The notes under the pieces were generated by a model that saw only the letters and a list, made by a program, of their open reading frames with translations, did not search any database and had not been told where the DNA came from. A stretch of 64,000 nucleotides of DNA, taken from contig NZ_FMAH01000001.1 of assembly GCF_900094545.1 (NCBI RefSeq), forward strand, positions 1 to 64,000. The letters are read 5' to 3'. This document shows, piece by piece, positions 1 to 8,950 of the stretch (position 1 is the first letter of the stretch; every line of letters starts with the position of its first letter). A program made the position numbers and the translations under genes. Source of the DNA: Martinezella miluonensis. GTDB taxonomy: Bacteria; Pseudomonadota; Alphaproteobacteria; Rhizobiales; Rhizobiaceae.

Positions 1-157
1 TGCTGGTGGCGATCGACCAGTAAGCGGCGTTGTCGGAAGCCTTGGAGATGCGCAGGCCCGACGATACGTGGCTCTGCGTCTGCTGCAGGTTGCTGGTGAT
101 GCCGCGCAGCGTCTGGAGGGCGGCCATTGCGGAATTGTTGGTAAGAATGCTGGTCAT
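1..157 (-). CDS. Flagellin, N-terminal fragment (gene continues off the left edge)
   Basis: The reverse strand reads from an ATG at 157 into MTSILTNNSAMAALQTLRGI and on through an SDNAAYW segment. This is the conserved D0/D1 N-terminus of rhizobial flagellins, the subunit of the external filament. Only 52 codons are inside the window, so the C-terminus and the particular paralogue (flaA, B, C or D) cannot be assigned. In related rhizobia flagellin genes lie just downstream of fliP; here a glycosyltransferase gene is inserted between them. Confidence 0.93.
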   Translation of the reverse strand, partial: MTSILTNNSAMAALQTLRGITSNLQQTQSHVSSGLRISKASDNAAYWSIATS

Positions 158-489
158 TGAGTGTGTCCCCTGGAAACTGGATACGAAAGGAGGACATACC
201 GGACTGAGAATACCGGCGATGACGGAGCAGCTTCATGCCCCTCGATCCGTCTTCCTAGAGGACCAAACCCGTCATGTCGCAAGGAAAGTCGCATCCATTG
301 CTTGCCAATTCCTTAAACGTGGCCTTAACGAAGCCGCCTATCCGGAACGTGGCTAAGAATGCGTAAAGGCCTTGCGATCGTTGCTTCGGTTTCAGGCAAG
401 CTACGTGCGCGATGATCGAGCGAATCCATGATGCCGGCACTCGGCCTTTGAAGAGGGCCGGTTCAACATTCCGCTTGGAGTTCTCGCTC
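158..489. promoter_or_regulatory. Intergenic region between divergent flagellin and GT41 genes
   Basis: This 332-base stretch has no convincing gene. It must hold the flagellin promoter (minus strand) and that of the TPR/glycosyltransferase gene (plus strand). A direct repeat ATACCGG occurs near 195 and 212. No sigma-factor box could be assigned with confidence. Confidence 0.5.
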
Positions 490-2433
490 GTGAATATGAA
501 AAACGCCTTTGTGACAGCGTCCAGTTTCTATCAGAAGGGACAATATACGCGCGCGCTCGAAACGCTGAACGACCTGCTCAACGTCGACAGGTCGGCCAAA
601 ACCTACGCGTTGCTGGCCAAGACCCTTCTGAAGCTCGGCTTCAAGGCGGATGCAGCGAGCGCCTACGAGCTGGCAGGCCGGCAACCGCCCCGTCGCGACG
701 ACTATCTGCGCGAAGCGCTGCTGCTCCACAGCGAGTGCGGCAATGACGATCAGGCGCTGGCAATCGGCAGCCTGATCCTACCGCTCGCGTTCAAGGATCC
801 GGATCTGGCCTTCGTCCTCAGCCGCATTTTCCTGACCCGTCAGCAGAAAGAACTTCTGACCGGCTTCAAGAGCGTGCTCGTCGAAGGGCCGGAGATGAGG
901 CATCGGATGATGGCGGCAACGCTCCTCACCGACGATCTCTACGAGGAAGGCAACAAGCACATCGTTGCGACTTTGTTCAAGACCTACCCCGACAATATCA
1001 TCTTCCGGACGCTCTATCTGATCTTCGCGCGCGAGGAGTCGGATCTCGCGGCCGTCGACAAGCACATGGCGTCGGTCGTGGCATCGCTGGCACAGGGCAG
1101 GCTCGACCACGTCATCCCTGACAACCCTTTCTTCCATCTTCACTGGTGCGGCGACGAGGCGATCAACAAGCTCGCGATCCACGACACCGAACCGCTGCCC
1201 GTCGGCCATGGCGAGACACGCCGCACGCTTCCGCACGCATGGGGCCGAAAGATACGTATCGGTTATCTCTCCTCCGATTTCTGGCCGGGGCATGCGACAA
1301 TGAAGCTGTTGCAGCATGTTCTCGAGCTGCATGACAAGGAGCGGTTCGAGGTCACTCTGTTCGACCACTCGAATCCGCTTGCTCAGCAGGAAGAGCAGTT
1401 CGATTACGAGAAGCTTGGAACGATGGTCGATATCCGCGACCTTTCCAACCAGGCGGCTGCGGAAGCGATCCGCGCGCGTGACATCGACATACTCATCGAC
1501 CTCAAGGGGCATACCAAGGGAAGCCGGGCCCACATTCTCAATCACATGCCGGCTCCGATCCAGATTGCCTGGCTGGGCTTCCCCGGCACAACAGTCAATA
1601 TCGATCTCGACTACATCGTCGGCGACCATTACGTGCTGCCGGAGCGTTCGAAAGAGCATTTCCACGAAAAGTTCTGCCGCCTGCCCGAATGCTATCAGCC
1701 GAACGATCCGCTCAACCGTCCGAAGCCGCAGCCGACGACGCGCGCCGAGCATGGGCTGCCGGAAGACGCCTTCGTCTTCGCTTCCTTCAACGGCAACCGC
1801 AAGATCACCTCGCAGATGATCGACGTCTGGTGCAATATTCTCAAGCGCACCAAGAACAGCGTGCTCTGGCTGCTGTGCAACGGCCCGAAAGCGGAAGCCA
1901 ATCTCTGGGCGCGTCTGGAGGCAAACGGCATCAATCGCAAGCGTGTCATCTTTACCGCCCGTATCGGCTACCAGGAACACATCGATCGTCAACAGCTTGC
2001 CGATCTCGGTCTCGACACTTTCCCGGTCAATGGCCATACGACCACGTCGGAACAGCTATGGGGCGGCCTGCCGGTGCTTACCATGAAGGGCACCAACTTC
2101 GCCTCCCGCGTCAGCGAAAGCCTGCTCAACGCGATCGGCGTGCCGGAGCTGGTTGCCGACGACATCAAGCAGTACGAAGACATGGCGGTGGAACTCGCCA
2201 ACCAGCCGAAACGCATTGCGCAGCTCAAGGAGACGCTGGTAGCCAATCGCTACATCAAGCCGCTCTTCGACTCCGAGCGCTTCACGCACCATCTGGAGAC
2301 GGCCTTCGAGATGATGGTGGAACGCGCCAAGCAGGGACTGGCGCCCGACCATATGGACGTGCCGGCACTGCCGACCCGCGCGGAACCCTTCATGACGGAA
2401 GACCAGAACGCAGCGGCCATCGCCGCCGAATAA
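490..2433 (+). CDS. TPR-containing GT41 family glycosyltransferase (OGT/SPINDLY-like)
   Basis: About 647 aa. The N-terminal ~150 residues have helical TPR-like repeats (YQKGQYTRALETLNDLL, LGFKADAASAYELAG). The C-terminal half matches the bacterial O-GlcNAc-transferase fold (GT41): a KIRIGYLSSDF block, DLKGHTKGSRAHIL, FASFNGNRKIT, and a nucleotide-sugar region LGLDTFPVNGHTTTSEQLWGG. Such enzymes move a sugar from UDP-sugar to protein Ser/Thr. The reading frame is open from 412. A GGAG at 477-480 favours GTG 490, and ATG 496 (MKNAFVTASSF) is also possible. It is divergent from flagellin and convergent with fliP, so flagellin is a plausible acceptor (inference from position only). Confidence 0.85.
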   Translation: MNMKNAFVTASSFYQKGQYTRALETLNDLLNVDRSAKTYALLAKTLLKLGFKADAASAYELAGRQPPRRDDYLREALLLHSECGNDDQALAIGSLILPLAFKDPDLAFVLSRIFLTRQQKELLTGFKSVLVEGPEMRHRMMAATLLTDDLYEEGNKHIVATLFKTYPDNIIFRTLYLIFAREESDLAAVDKHMASVVASLAQGRLDHVIPDNPFFHLHWCGDEAINKLAIHDTEPLPVGHGETRRTLPHAWGRKIRIGYLSSDFWPGHATMKLLQHVLELHDKERFEVTLFDHSNPLAQQEEQFDYEKLGTMVDIRDLSNQAAAEAIRARDIDILIDLKGHTKGSRAHILNHMPAPIQIAWLGFPGTTVNIDLDYIVGDHYVLPERSKEHFHEKFCRLPECYQPNDPLNRPKPQPTTRAEHGLPEDAFVFASFNGNRKITSQMIDVWCNILKRTKNSVLWLLCNGPKAEANLWARLEANGINRKRVIFTARIGYQEHIDRQQLADLGLDTFPVNGHTTTSEQLWGGLPVLTMKGTNFASRVSESLLNAIGVPELVADDIKQYEDMAVELANQPKRIAQLKETLVANRYIKPLFDSERFTHHLETAFEMMVERAKQGLAPDHMDVPALPTRAEPFMTEDQNAAAIAAE

Positions 2434-2441
2434 ACCCGAAG

Positions 2442-2469
2442 TCGCCGGGAGGAAAATTCTTCCCGGCGA
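2442..2469 (+). terminator. Hairpin just after the GT41 stop codon
   Basis: A 9-bp perfect stem TCGCCGGGA / TCCCGGCGA (2442-2450 and 2461-2469) with a 10-nt loop starts 8 nt after the stop. The trailing sequence is only modestly T-rich (TTGCCCTT), so it may be a weak terminator or RNA-protecting hairpin. Confidence 0.55.
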
Positions 2470-2491
2470 TTGCCCTTCGATTGCTTGTCCC

Positions 2492-2594
2492 AGAGCATTT
2501 CCGCTTCTCTTCGAAAAGCGAAAACGCTCTATCTTCTTGTTTCTTTGAGCATTCCGGACGGAAAACCGCTGCGCGCTTTTCCTGGAAATGCTCT
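2492..2594. repeat. Dispersed rhizobial intergenic repeat (copy A) with inverted ends
   Basis: The ends form a perfect 11-bp inverted repeat: AGAGCATTTCC at 2492-2502 and GGAAATGCTCT at 2584-2594. The right part (2547-2594) contains a core CGGAAAACCGCTGCGCGCTT, which recurs with small changes at 34981-35035 and 40477-40524. It lies between the convergent GT41 and fliP genes. Confidence 0.75.
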
Positions 2595-2599
2595 AATTG

Positions 2600-3358
2600 T
2601 CAGTGGAATGAACGGACGAGGCTGCCGACCAACAGGTTCCAGCCATCGATCAGCACGAAGAACAGAATCTTGAAAGGCAGCGAGATCGACGTCGGCGGCA
2701 ACATCATCATGCCCATGGCCATGACGATGGTTGACACGATCAGGTCGATGACGAGAAACGGCAGTACCACAAGGAAGCCGATTTCGAAGCCGCGGCGAAT
2801 TTCCGAGATCATGAAAGCGGGGATGAGGACGCGATAGTCGATCTTGTTGTCGACCACGGTCGTCTGGCCCCGCTCCTTCGCCAGATCGACGAAAAGCTTC
2901 AGGTCCTTGTCGCGGGTATTGTTCGACATGAAGGTGCGGAACGGCTCGGCAATGCGCTGCACGGCGTCCGCTTCCGATATCTGATTGGCAAGTAGCGGTT
3001 GGACGCCATCCTTCCAAGCCTGATCGAAGGTCGGCGACATGACGTAGAATGTCATGAACAGCGCCAGGCTGAGCAGGATCATGTTCGACGGCGTCGTCGA
3101 AAGGCCCATGCCGGTGCGCAGGATCGAAAAGGCAATGATGAAGCGCGGAAAGCTCGTCACCATGATCAGGATGCCGGGCGCGATCGACAGGACCGTCAGG
3201 AGCCCGAACGTTCTGATGATCCAGGCGGCAACCGAGCCGTTCACCGGAGCGTTCAGAAGATCGGTGGGAAGCTGTTGCGGAAATTGCTGCGCCATCGCCA
3301 GTTCAGGCGAAAATGCAGCAATCACTAATATTAACAGGGCGAGTACTAATCGACTCAT
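2600..3358 (-). CDS. fliP: Flagellar export gate protein FliP
   Basis: 252 aa, inner-membrane component of the flagellar type III export gate. It has a cleavable-looking signal sequence (LALLILVIAAFSPELAMAQQ) and several membrane segments. Family signatures are visible: LTVLSIAPGILIMVTSFPR, ILRTGMGLSTTPSNMILLSLALF, LIPAFMISEIRRGFEIGFL and MAMGMMMLPPTSISLPFK. The start ATG overlaps the fliL stop by 4 nt (ATGA), suggesting translational coupling. It is the last gene of the minus-strand flgF-to-fliP run. Confidence 0.98.
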   Translation of the reverse strand: MSRLVLALLILVIAAFSPELAMAQQFPQQLPTDLLNAPVNGSVAAWIIRTFGLLTVLSIAPGILIMVTSFPRFIIAFSILRTGMGLSTTPSNMILLSLALFMTFYVMSPTFDQAWKDGVQPLLANQISEADAVQRIAEPFRTFMSNNTRDKDLKLFVDLAKERGQTTVVDNKIDYRVLIPAFMISEIRRGFEIGFLVVLPFLVIDLIVSTIVMAMGMMMLPPTSISLPFKILFFVLIDGWNLLVGSLVRSFH

Positions 3359-3846
3359 TCGATCACGAAAGTTCTGAACATAACTTTCGATACTCGTCCT
3401 TCCGAGCGCAGGTCAACACGCTCCTGAATGTCATCCCGAAGATATTGCAGGCCGCGCGCCCCTTCGATCTGCTGCAGGGAGACCGTGCGGATATAAGTCA
3501 GGATATCCTGATGGATCGATTGCGCGAGTTGCGCATCCGGCTGCCCCTTGAATACAAGGGCGAGTTCCAGCCTTATCCAGTTCTGCGAGGGGTAAGCCAG
3601 ATTGGTGGTAATCGGGTCGAGCGCGATGATGCCGTTTGCCTGCGCTGCGGCCGCGGCCTGCTTGCCGCCGGCTGCCGGCGTTTTCGCCTGCACGGCCGCG
3701 GTGGCCGCCTTGATCCTTGGCGCGACCACGGTGCCGACCAGCCAGCCGCCGCCGCAGCCGAGCACAGTCAGCACCGATAGCCCGATGATCGTCATGATGA
3801 GCGGCGATCCCTTGCTCTTTGTCGGTTCGTCTGCGGCTGCCGCCAT
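3355..3846 (-). CDS. fliL: Flagellar basal-body-associated protein FliL
   Basis: 163 aa. A short cytoplasmic N-terminus is followed by one membrane helix (LIMTIIGLSVLTVLGCGGGWLVG) and an Ala-rich periplasmic linker. The C-terminal FliL domain includes NWIRLELALVFKG and KVMFRTFVIE. FliL sits near the stator and supports torque generation. It overlaps fliP by 4 nt and follows flgH after 43 nt. Confidence 0.96.
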   Translation of the reverse strand: MAAAADEPTKSKGSPLIMTIIGLSVLTVLGCGGGWLVGTVVAPRIKAATAAVQAKTPAAGGKQAAAAAQANGIIALDPITTNLAYPSQNWIRLELALVFKGQPDAQLAQSIHQDILTYIRTVSLQQIEGARGLQYLRDDIQERVDLRSEGRVSKVMFRTFVIE

Positions 3847-3889
3847 ATCCCTATCCGTCCGTTGTCAAACTATCCGATGCCGTCAGCCG

Positions 3890-4603
3890 TCAGAGCGGCG
3901 ACAGCAGATCGACCGCTTGCTGGCCTCTCGGCGGCTGCTGTACTTCGGTCAGGCGACCGCGTCCGCCATAGGAGATGCGCGCCTCGGCGATCTTGTCGTA
4001 GGAAATGGTGTTCTCCGAAGTGACGTCTTGCGGCCGCACGATACCGGCAACGTTGAGAATGCGGATTTCCTGGTTCATACGGACTTCTTGCGAGCCGCTG
4101 ATCATCAGGTTGCCATTCTCGAGAATGCCTGTCACGACAGCGGCAACCAACAGGTTGATCTGCTCCGAACGCTGCATCTTGCCCTTGCCGTCGGTACTGG
4201 TGTCAGAGCCTGAGGTTGCATCGGCCTTGGTGTTGGGCTGCATGCCGAAGATCCTGGCGGAAATATTCCAGTTCATATCGCTCTTGTTCGTACGACTGCG
4301 ATTGGTCTCGTTGTCCCAGTTCGCCTTGTCGTCGATCTTGATCGTGACGGTCAGGATGTCGCCGACATTGAGCGCGCGCGCGTCCTTGAAGAGCGCGGCC
4401 TGCGAATCGTTCCAGAGCGAATAGCCCTGCGCGACCTGGTGCGGCCGCTTCGGATATTGCGACATCTGCGGCGTCTGCGCATATTGCAAACCGCTGCCGA
4501 TCGGACTCATGGCAGGCGCCCTGCCGATTTCCTTGAGGGCCTGCGACTGGCAGCCGGCAAGAAAGACGACGATTGCGCAGGTGGCCGTAAGACGCATGTT
4601 CAT
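3890..4603 (-). CDS. flgH: Flagellar L-ring lipoprotein FlgH
   Basis: 237 aa. The lipobox LAGC places the lipidated cysteine at residue 18. Typical FlgH blocks are present: SLWNDSQAALFKDARALNVGDILTV, the ADATSGSD linker, NLMISGSQEVRMNQEIRILNVAGIVRPQDV and ISYDKIAEARISYGGRGRL. It forms the outer-membrane L ring around the rod. The start overlaps the motE stop by 4 nt. Confidence 0.97.
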   Translation of the reverse strand: MNMRLTATCAIVVFLAGCQSQALKEIGRAPAMSPIGSGLQYAQTPQMSQYPKRPHQVAQGYSLWNDSQAALFKDARALNVGDILTVTIKIDDKANWDNETNRSRTNKSDMNWNISARIFGMQPNTKADATSGSDTSTDGKGKMQRSEQINLLVAAVVTGILENGNLMISGSQEVRMNQEIRILNVAGIVRPQDVTSENTISYDKIAEARISYGGRGRLTEVQQPPRGQQAVDLLSPL

Positions 4604-5139
4604 GAGGGGTCCTTCGACTTCGATGTATTCGGGTTGGATGCGCTGGCGATGATATTGGCTATAACGCCCGCCTTCTTCGCATCCATTTCCGCGAGAATAA
4701 GGCTCGACTGACGCGGCGATAGCTTCATGATGATGGCCGCCGCAACGACGGTCCTGACCTCGTTGAGGCTTGCCGCTGCGGCATCCGGCTTCATGTTCTT
4801 GTAGATATCGACCAGGCCGAGATCCGCTGTCTTGAGGAAGTCATCGCGCCGTTTCAGCCAGTCCTCATATTCGGCCTTGCGCTTATCCATAGTGGCGATG
4901 CGCTGATCGATATCGCCACGCAACTTCTCCAGATCCTGCTTCTGCAGCAGATAGCGCTGATCACGGGCCGGATCGGCGATGTTGGTGCAGAATTGCCGGA
5001 TCTCGTCCTGGCTGGAAGCCGGATCGACAACCGGCTTTGCTGCCTGTTGCGCCACCGTGGTATCAAGCGACAGCAGCATAGCTGTCGTCGCGAGGCACGC
5101 GGAGATCAGCATTCTTCTGGCGATGACGATCGATATCAT
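4600..5139 (-). CDS. motE: Motility protein MotE, periplasmic chaperone for MotC
   Basis: 179 aa with a signal peptide (about residues 8-31). A charged, predicted coiled-coil segment follows (LLQKQDLEKLRGDIDQRIATMDKRKAEYEDWLKRRD). The MgtE-N-like C-terminal part reads NEVRTVVAAAIIMKLSPRQSSLILAEM. In Sinorhizobium meliloti the gene in this position encodes MotE, needed for stability of periplasmic MotC. The gene overlaps flgI and flgH by 4 nt each, so it is translated within the ring-gene operon. No motB/motC lies in this window. Confidence 0.9.
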   Translation of the reverse strand: MISIVIARRMLISACLATTAMLLSLDTTVAQQAAKPVVDPASSQDEIRQFCTNIADPARDQRYLLQKQDLEKLRGDIDQRIATMDKRKAEYEDWLKRRDDFLKTADLGLVDIYKNMKPDAAAASLNEVRTVVAAAIIMKLSPRQSSLILAEMDAKKAGVIANIIASASNPNTSKSKDPS

Positions 5140-6254
5140 TGCAACACGAGCTCCGCTTGCAGGGCGCCGGCCGACTTGATGCCTTGCAGGATGGCGATGA
5201 TGCCGTCCGGCTTGACGCCGATATTGTTGAGACCGGAGACCAGCGTCTTCAGGTCAGGCCCTTCCAGCACGGCGACACGGCCGCCGCTCTTGGTAGCGGT
5301 GATGTCGGTCTGGTCCTGAATGGCCGTCTGTCCGTTCGAGAACGGCTCGGGCTGGATCACCTGCGGGTTCTCGCTCACCTGCACGGTCAGCGTTCCATAG
5401 CTGACGGCGACCGGGGAGACGCGAACGTCGGCGCCGATGACGATCGTGCCCGTGCGCTCGTTGATGACGACCTTGGCCGGTGTATCCGTCTGGACATTGA
5501 GATTCTCGATATCGGCCATCAGCCGCGTCAGGTCGGCCATCTTCGGCTTGGCGACGGTAACCTCCTGCGAATCCTTCGCCTCGGCGATCGGCGAGCCGTA
5601 ACGCGACGTTGCCCATGCGTTGACGGTGTCGGCGATGCGGATGGAGGTGGAGAAATCGGGGTTGCGCAGCTGCAGGACCAGATTGACCGAATCCTTGAAG
5701 CGCGAGGGCAGCTCGCGTTCGATGATGGCGCCGCCCGGTACGCGACCGGCAGTGGTGACACCTTCGGTAACGCTTGCGGCAGCACCCTGCGCCTGGAAGC
5801 CGGACACGATGACGGAACCCTGCGCAACGGCATAGATCTGGCCGTCGGCGCCGCTCAGCGAGGTCATGATGAGCGTGCCGCCACGCAGCGACGTCGCATC
5901 GCCGAGCGAGCTGACCGTCACGTCGATGCGGCTTCCCGGGCTTGCGAACGGCGGCAGATTGGCCGTCACCATGACGGCTGCGGTATTCCTGGCCGCGGAC
6001 TGGCCACCCTGGGTCGAAATGCCCAGATTCTGCAGCATCGCGCGCATGGATTGCTCGGTGAACGGCGACGAACGCAAGCTGTCACCCGTTCCCTGGAGAC
6101 CGACGATCAAGCCATAGCCGATGAGCTGGTTGTCGCGGCCGGATTGCAGCGACGCGATGTCCTTGATGCGCGACTGCATCGCGGCAGCCGGATCGGCAAT
6201 GATCAGGCTGGGCAACGCGAACAGAATTGCGAGAAATTGACGAAGTCGTTTCAT
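5136..6254 (-). CDS. flgI: Flagellar P-ring protein FlgI
   Basis: 372 aa, normal length. Signal peptide at residues 1-25. Family signatures: RIKDIASLQSGRDNQLIGYGLIVGLQGTGD near the mature N-terminus, NTAAVMVTANLPPFASPGSRIDVTVSSLGDATSLRGG, and C-terminal LVSGLNNIGVKPDGIIAILQGIKSAGALQAELVLQ. It assembles the periplasmic P ring. ATGA overlaps with flgA upstream and motE downstream. Confidence 0.98.
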   Translation of the reverse strand: MKRLRQFLAILFALPSLIIADPAAAMQSRIKDIASLQSGRDNQLIGYGLIVGLQGTGDSLRSSPFTEQSMRAMLQNLGISTQGGQSAARNTAAVMVTANLPPFASPGSRIDVTVSSLGDATSLRGGTLIMTSLSGADGQIYAVAQGSVIVSGFQAQGAAASVTEGVTTAGRVPGGAIIERELPSRFKDSVNLVLQLRNPDFSTSIRIADTVNAWATSRYGSPIAEAKDSQEVTVAKPKMADLTRLMADIENLNVQTDTPAKVVINERTGTIVIGADVRVSPVAVSYGTLTVQVSENPQVIQPEPFSNGQTAIQDQTDITATKSGGRVAVLEGPDLKTLVSGLNNIGVKPDGIIAILQGIKSAGALQAELVLQ

Positions 6255-6736
6255 TTTGCGACCACGCGGATCGTACCGTTTTCAAGAACCGTGCCGTTGA
6301 CGATGATGCCGGAATCCATGTTGCGAGCCCGGATACTGTCGCCGACGGCGCCGTCATCCAGTGGCGTCCCCGCCGCCGTGATCGTCATGGTGCCCATGCT
6401 CATGACCAGGCGGACATTGGAGCCGCGCATCACTGCAAAGGGCTGCCGCAGCGAGGAAACGGAGATGGTGCGACCGGGCAGAAGCGTCCGCTTCGATACC
6501 TTGCCGGTAACCTCCCGGATTCGCTTGACGTAGTCGCCCGTCAGATTGGGGTTGGTGACTTCGACCTCTTCGAGCTGGCCGCTGCTGATGATGTCGCCGG
6601 GATAGATCGTCTCGGTCGGGACGACGGCGGTACCCATGCTGCTCGCATCGGCGCTCTGGGCGCCGGCGGGCGCGGCCGGCACGACCACGATAGAAAGGCT
6701 CGCTGCGGCGAACCAGGCCATTGCTAAGCTTTTCAT
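6251..6736 (-). CDS. flgA: Flagellar P-ring assembly chaperone FlgA
   Basis: 161 aa from the ATG at 6736; an in-frame ATG at 6751 would add five residues. The 6736 start is preferred because GAGG lies 9 nt upstream and the product then opens with a standard signal peptide ending near PAGAQS. SAF/FlgA features: VPTETIYPGDIISSGQLEEVEV, VTGKVSKRTLLPGRTISVSSLRQP, VMRGSNVRLVMSMGTMTITAAGTPLDDGAVGDSIRARN. It helps polymerise FlgI. Overlaps flgI by 4 nt. Confidence 0.96.
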   Translation of the reverse strand: MKSLAMAWFAAASLSIVVVPAAPAGAQSADASSMGTAVVPTETIYPGDIISSGQLEEVEVTNPNLTGDYVKRIREVTGKVSKRTLLPGRTISVSSLRQPFAVMRGSNVRLVMSMGTMTITAAGTPLDDGAVGDSIRARNMDSGIIVNGTVLENGTIRVVAK

Positions 6737-6770
6737 CCGGCGAAACCTCATGTTCAGCCCGTCCTTCCCG

Positions 6771-7559
6771 CTATTTCAGGTTCTTACTGACAATCTGCGC
6801 CATGTCGTCGGCTGTCGTGATGACCTTGGAGTTCATCTCGTAAGCGCGCTGCGCAGTGATCAGATCGGTGATTTCCTTGACCGGATCGACGTTCGACGAT
6901 TCCAGGTAAAACTGCTTCATATAGCCGAAGCCGTTCTGGTTCGGATCGGAGATGACCGGGGTGCCGGAGGCCGGCGTCTGGGTGAAGAGGTTGCTGCCCA
7001 TCGGCTGCAGGCCGGCTTCGTTGACGAAGTTGGCGATCTGAAGCTGCCCAAGGGTGGTCGGCGTCGTTGCCGTACCGATGGTTGCGGAAACCTGACCGGA
7101 TTGGTTGATGGCGAGGTTGGTGGCGTTGTTCGGGATCGTGATCCCGGGCGCCAGCACATTGCCGTCGGGCGTGACGATCTGGCCGGTGTCGCTCTTGTTG
7201 AACGATCCGGCGCGGGTGTAGGCCGTCGTACCGTCCGGCATCTGGATCTGGAACCAGCCACGGCCGACGAGCGCGATGTCGAGATCGTTCTGCGTCTGGG
7301 ACAACTGCCCCTGGATCTGGATATTGCGGACGGCAGTGGTCTGCACGCCGAGGCCGATGTTGGCGCCTTCCGGAACCACGGCCTGGTTCGGCCGGTTGGA
7401 AATGCCCTTGGCACGCTCGGTCTGATAGAGAAGGTCGGAGAACTCGGCGCGCGAACGCTTGTAACCCGTCGTATTGATGTTCGCGATGTTGTTCGCGATG
7501 ACTTCGAGATTGGTCTGCTGGGCGTTCATACCCGTTGCGGCAATTGCGAGCGCTCTCAT
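6771..7559 (-). CDS. flgG: Distal rod protein FlgG
   Basis: 262 aa, standard length. The N-terminal axial motif is [40 protein letters not shown]. The C-terminus ([35 protein letters not shown]) is the conserved rod signature. AAGGA lies 7 nt before the start. It follows fliE after a 97-nt gap, the largest gap in this part of the operon. Confidence 0.98.
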   Translation of the reverse strand: MRALAIAATGMNAQQTNLEVIANNIANINTTGYKRSRAEFSDLLYQTERAKGISNRPNQAVVPEGANIGLGVQTTAVRNIQIQGQLSQTQNDLDIALVGRGWFQIQMPDGTTAYTRAGSFNKSDTGQIVTPDGNVLAPGITIPNNATNLAINQSGQVSATIGTATTPTTLGQLQIANFVNEAGLQPMGSNLFTQTPASGTPVISDPNQNGFGYMKQFYLESSNVDPVKEITDLITAQRAYEMNSKVITTADDMAQIVSKNLK

Positions 7560-7656
7560 GCTTTCGTCCTTCGAGCTGGGGCGTGGTCTTCGGAGCCGCG
7601 ATGCGGCGCGCGAACAACTTACGCAAAATCAAGTGATTAGAGCGAGAGAACCCGCT

Positions 7657-8007
7657 CTAGATCTGCATCCTGGTAATATCGAGAAATGCGGTAACGACCT
7701 TGTCGCGTAGCGCGATTGCGGTCTGCAGCGTCTGGTCGGCCTGCATGACCTTATCGACGACTTCGCGCGTGCTCATCGTTCCCTTAATGCCGGCGAAGGA
7801 GGCGTTTTCAGCTTCCTTCAGCGAGTTGACGGAATCCTTCGCGACATTCGACATGACCGAGGCGAAGCTCATTCCCGCCTCTGCTCCCATCGCGACGGCG
7901 GGCGAGGCGTTCATCGCGTCTGTAGCGACTGACGTCAGATCTGTGGCGATGCTGCCGAGGCCGCGGGTTGCCGAGAGAGAGGCGACATTCTTGATTGAGT
8001 CGATCAT
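7657..8007 (-). CDS. fliE: Flagellar hook-basal body complex protein FliE
   Basis: 116 aa. The conserved C-terminal helix (FAGIKGTMSTREVVDKVMQADQTLQTAIALRDKVVTAFLDITRMQI) identifies FliE, the MS-ring/rod junction protein and early export substrate. The start lies 2 nt after the flgC stop, so coupling is likely. Confidence 0.96.
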   Translation of the reverse strand: MIDSIKNVASLSATRGLGSIATDLTSVATDAMNASPAVAMGAEAGMSFASVMSNVAKDSVNSLKEAENASFAGIKGTMSTREVVDKVMQADQTLQTAIALRDKVVTAFLDITRMQI

Positions 8008-8009
8008 TA

Positions 8010-8423
8010 TCAGTTCTTCAGCAGGTCAATGGTGGAAGAGATGAGATCGCGAGCCTGGCGGACCGTCTGCAGGTTGGCCTCATAGGAACGGTTGGCTTCG
8101 CGCATGTCGGCCATTTCGACGAGGACGTTGACGTTGGGCATCTTGACATAACCCTTCTGGTCCGCAGCCGGATTGCCAGGATCGTATTCCTGAATGAATT
8201 TGCCCGTATCTTCGCCCAGCTTCTTGACGCCGACCGTGGTCAGGCCGTTGGCGCGGTCCATTTCGGCGCCAAAGGTCACAGTCTTGCGCCGGTAGGGATC
8301 GGCACCGGGAGTATCGCCCGTCGAACGGGCGTTGGCGATATTTTCGGAAACGATACGCAGACGGGTCGATTGAGCCTCCAGGCCGGAGCCTGCAATCTTC
8401 AAAGCGGCGGATAAGGGGTCCAT
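8010..8423 (-). CDS. flgC: Proximal rod protein FlgC
   Basis: 137 aa. The N-terminal rod motif is [30 protein letters not shown] and the C-terminal one is [35 protein letters not shown]. Located between flgB and fliE as in other rhizobia. Confidence 0.97.
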   Translation of the reverse strand: MDPLSAALKIAGSGLEAQSTRLRIVSENIANARSTGDTPGADPYRRKTVTFGAEMDRANGLTTVGVKKLGEDTGKFIQEYDPGNPAADQKGYVKMPNVNVLVEMADMREANRSYEANLQTVRQARDLISSTIDLLKN

Positions 8424-8439
8424 GGCATCTTCACTTCAT

Positions 8440-8832
8440 CTATGGTTTTACGGTCATCAACATCATGCGATGAAAGGAACTCACGAGCGCAGTATTCAAG
8501 CCGTACTGGCGCTTGATTTCACCGGATTTGGAGAGCTCGTCCTCGAGGCCGACGGTGTTGCCCGACTCCTGGACGCCAATTTCCTGATTGAGCGACGCTT
8601 CCTGCACGTTGATATTGCCGCTCGAACTGAAATCATTGCCCGAAAGATGCGCAGGATCGGTTCTCGCCATGGTGACGTTCTGGTTGTCCAGAACTGCCTG
8701 GAACGGCGTGACGTCCTTGGAGCGATACTTCGGGGTATTGGCATTGGCGATGTTGCCGGCAACGACTTCCTGGCGCGCCTGGAGCCACTCGGCTTGCCGC
8801 GAGGCCAGGTCAAAGAGCTGAATCGGTTGCAT
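8440..8832 (-). CDS. flgB: Proximal rod protein FlgB
   Basis: 130 aa. Start chosen at ATG 8832 (MQPIQLFDLASRQAEWL) because GGAG lies 8 nt upstream; a GTG three codons earlier would overlap that site. Rod-family motif ARQEVVAGNIANANTPKYRSKDVTPFQAVL and a Gln/Tyr-rich C-terminal helix are present. It forms the cell-proximal rod with FlgC and FlgF. Confidence 0.96.
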   Translation of the reverse strand: MQPIQLFDLASRQAEWLQARQEVVAGNIANANTPKYRSKDVTPFQAVLDNQNVTMARTDPAHLSGNDFSSSGNINVQEASLNQEIGVQESGNTVGLEDELSKSGEIKRQYGLNTALVSSFHRMMLMTVKP

Positions 8833-8950
8833 GGGCTTCACTCCGTTCTTACACTGGGAAACTAGCGGGATAATCTTGCGTGGGACTTGCGGGAATTGCG
8901 TTCCTGCGAAGGTCTTCGAAGTGGCGGAAACACAGGCACTTCCGGGTCTT

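Noticed and set aside
778..2037. 419-codon open frame antisense to the GT41 gene
   Set aside because: Shadow of a long GC-rich gene; no recognisable motif.
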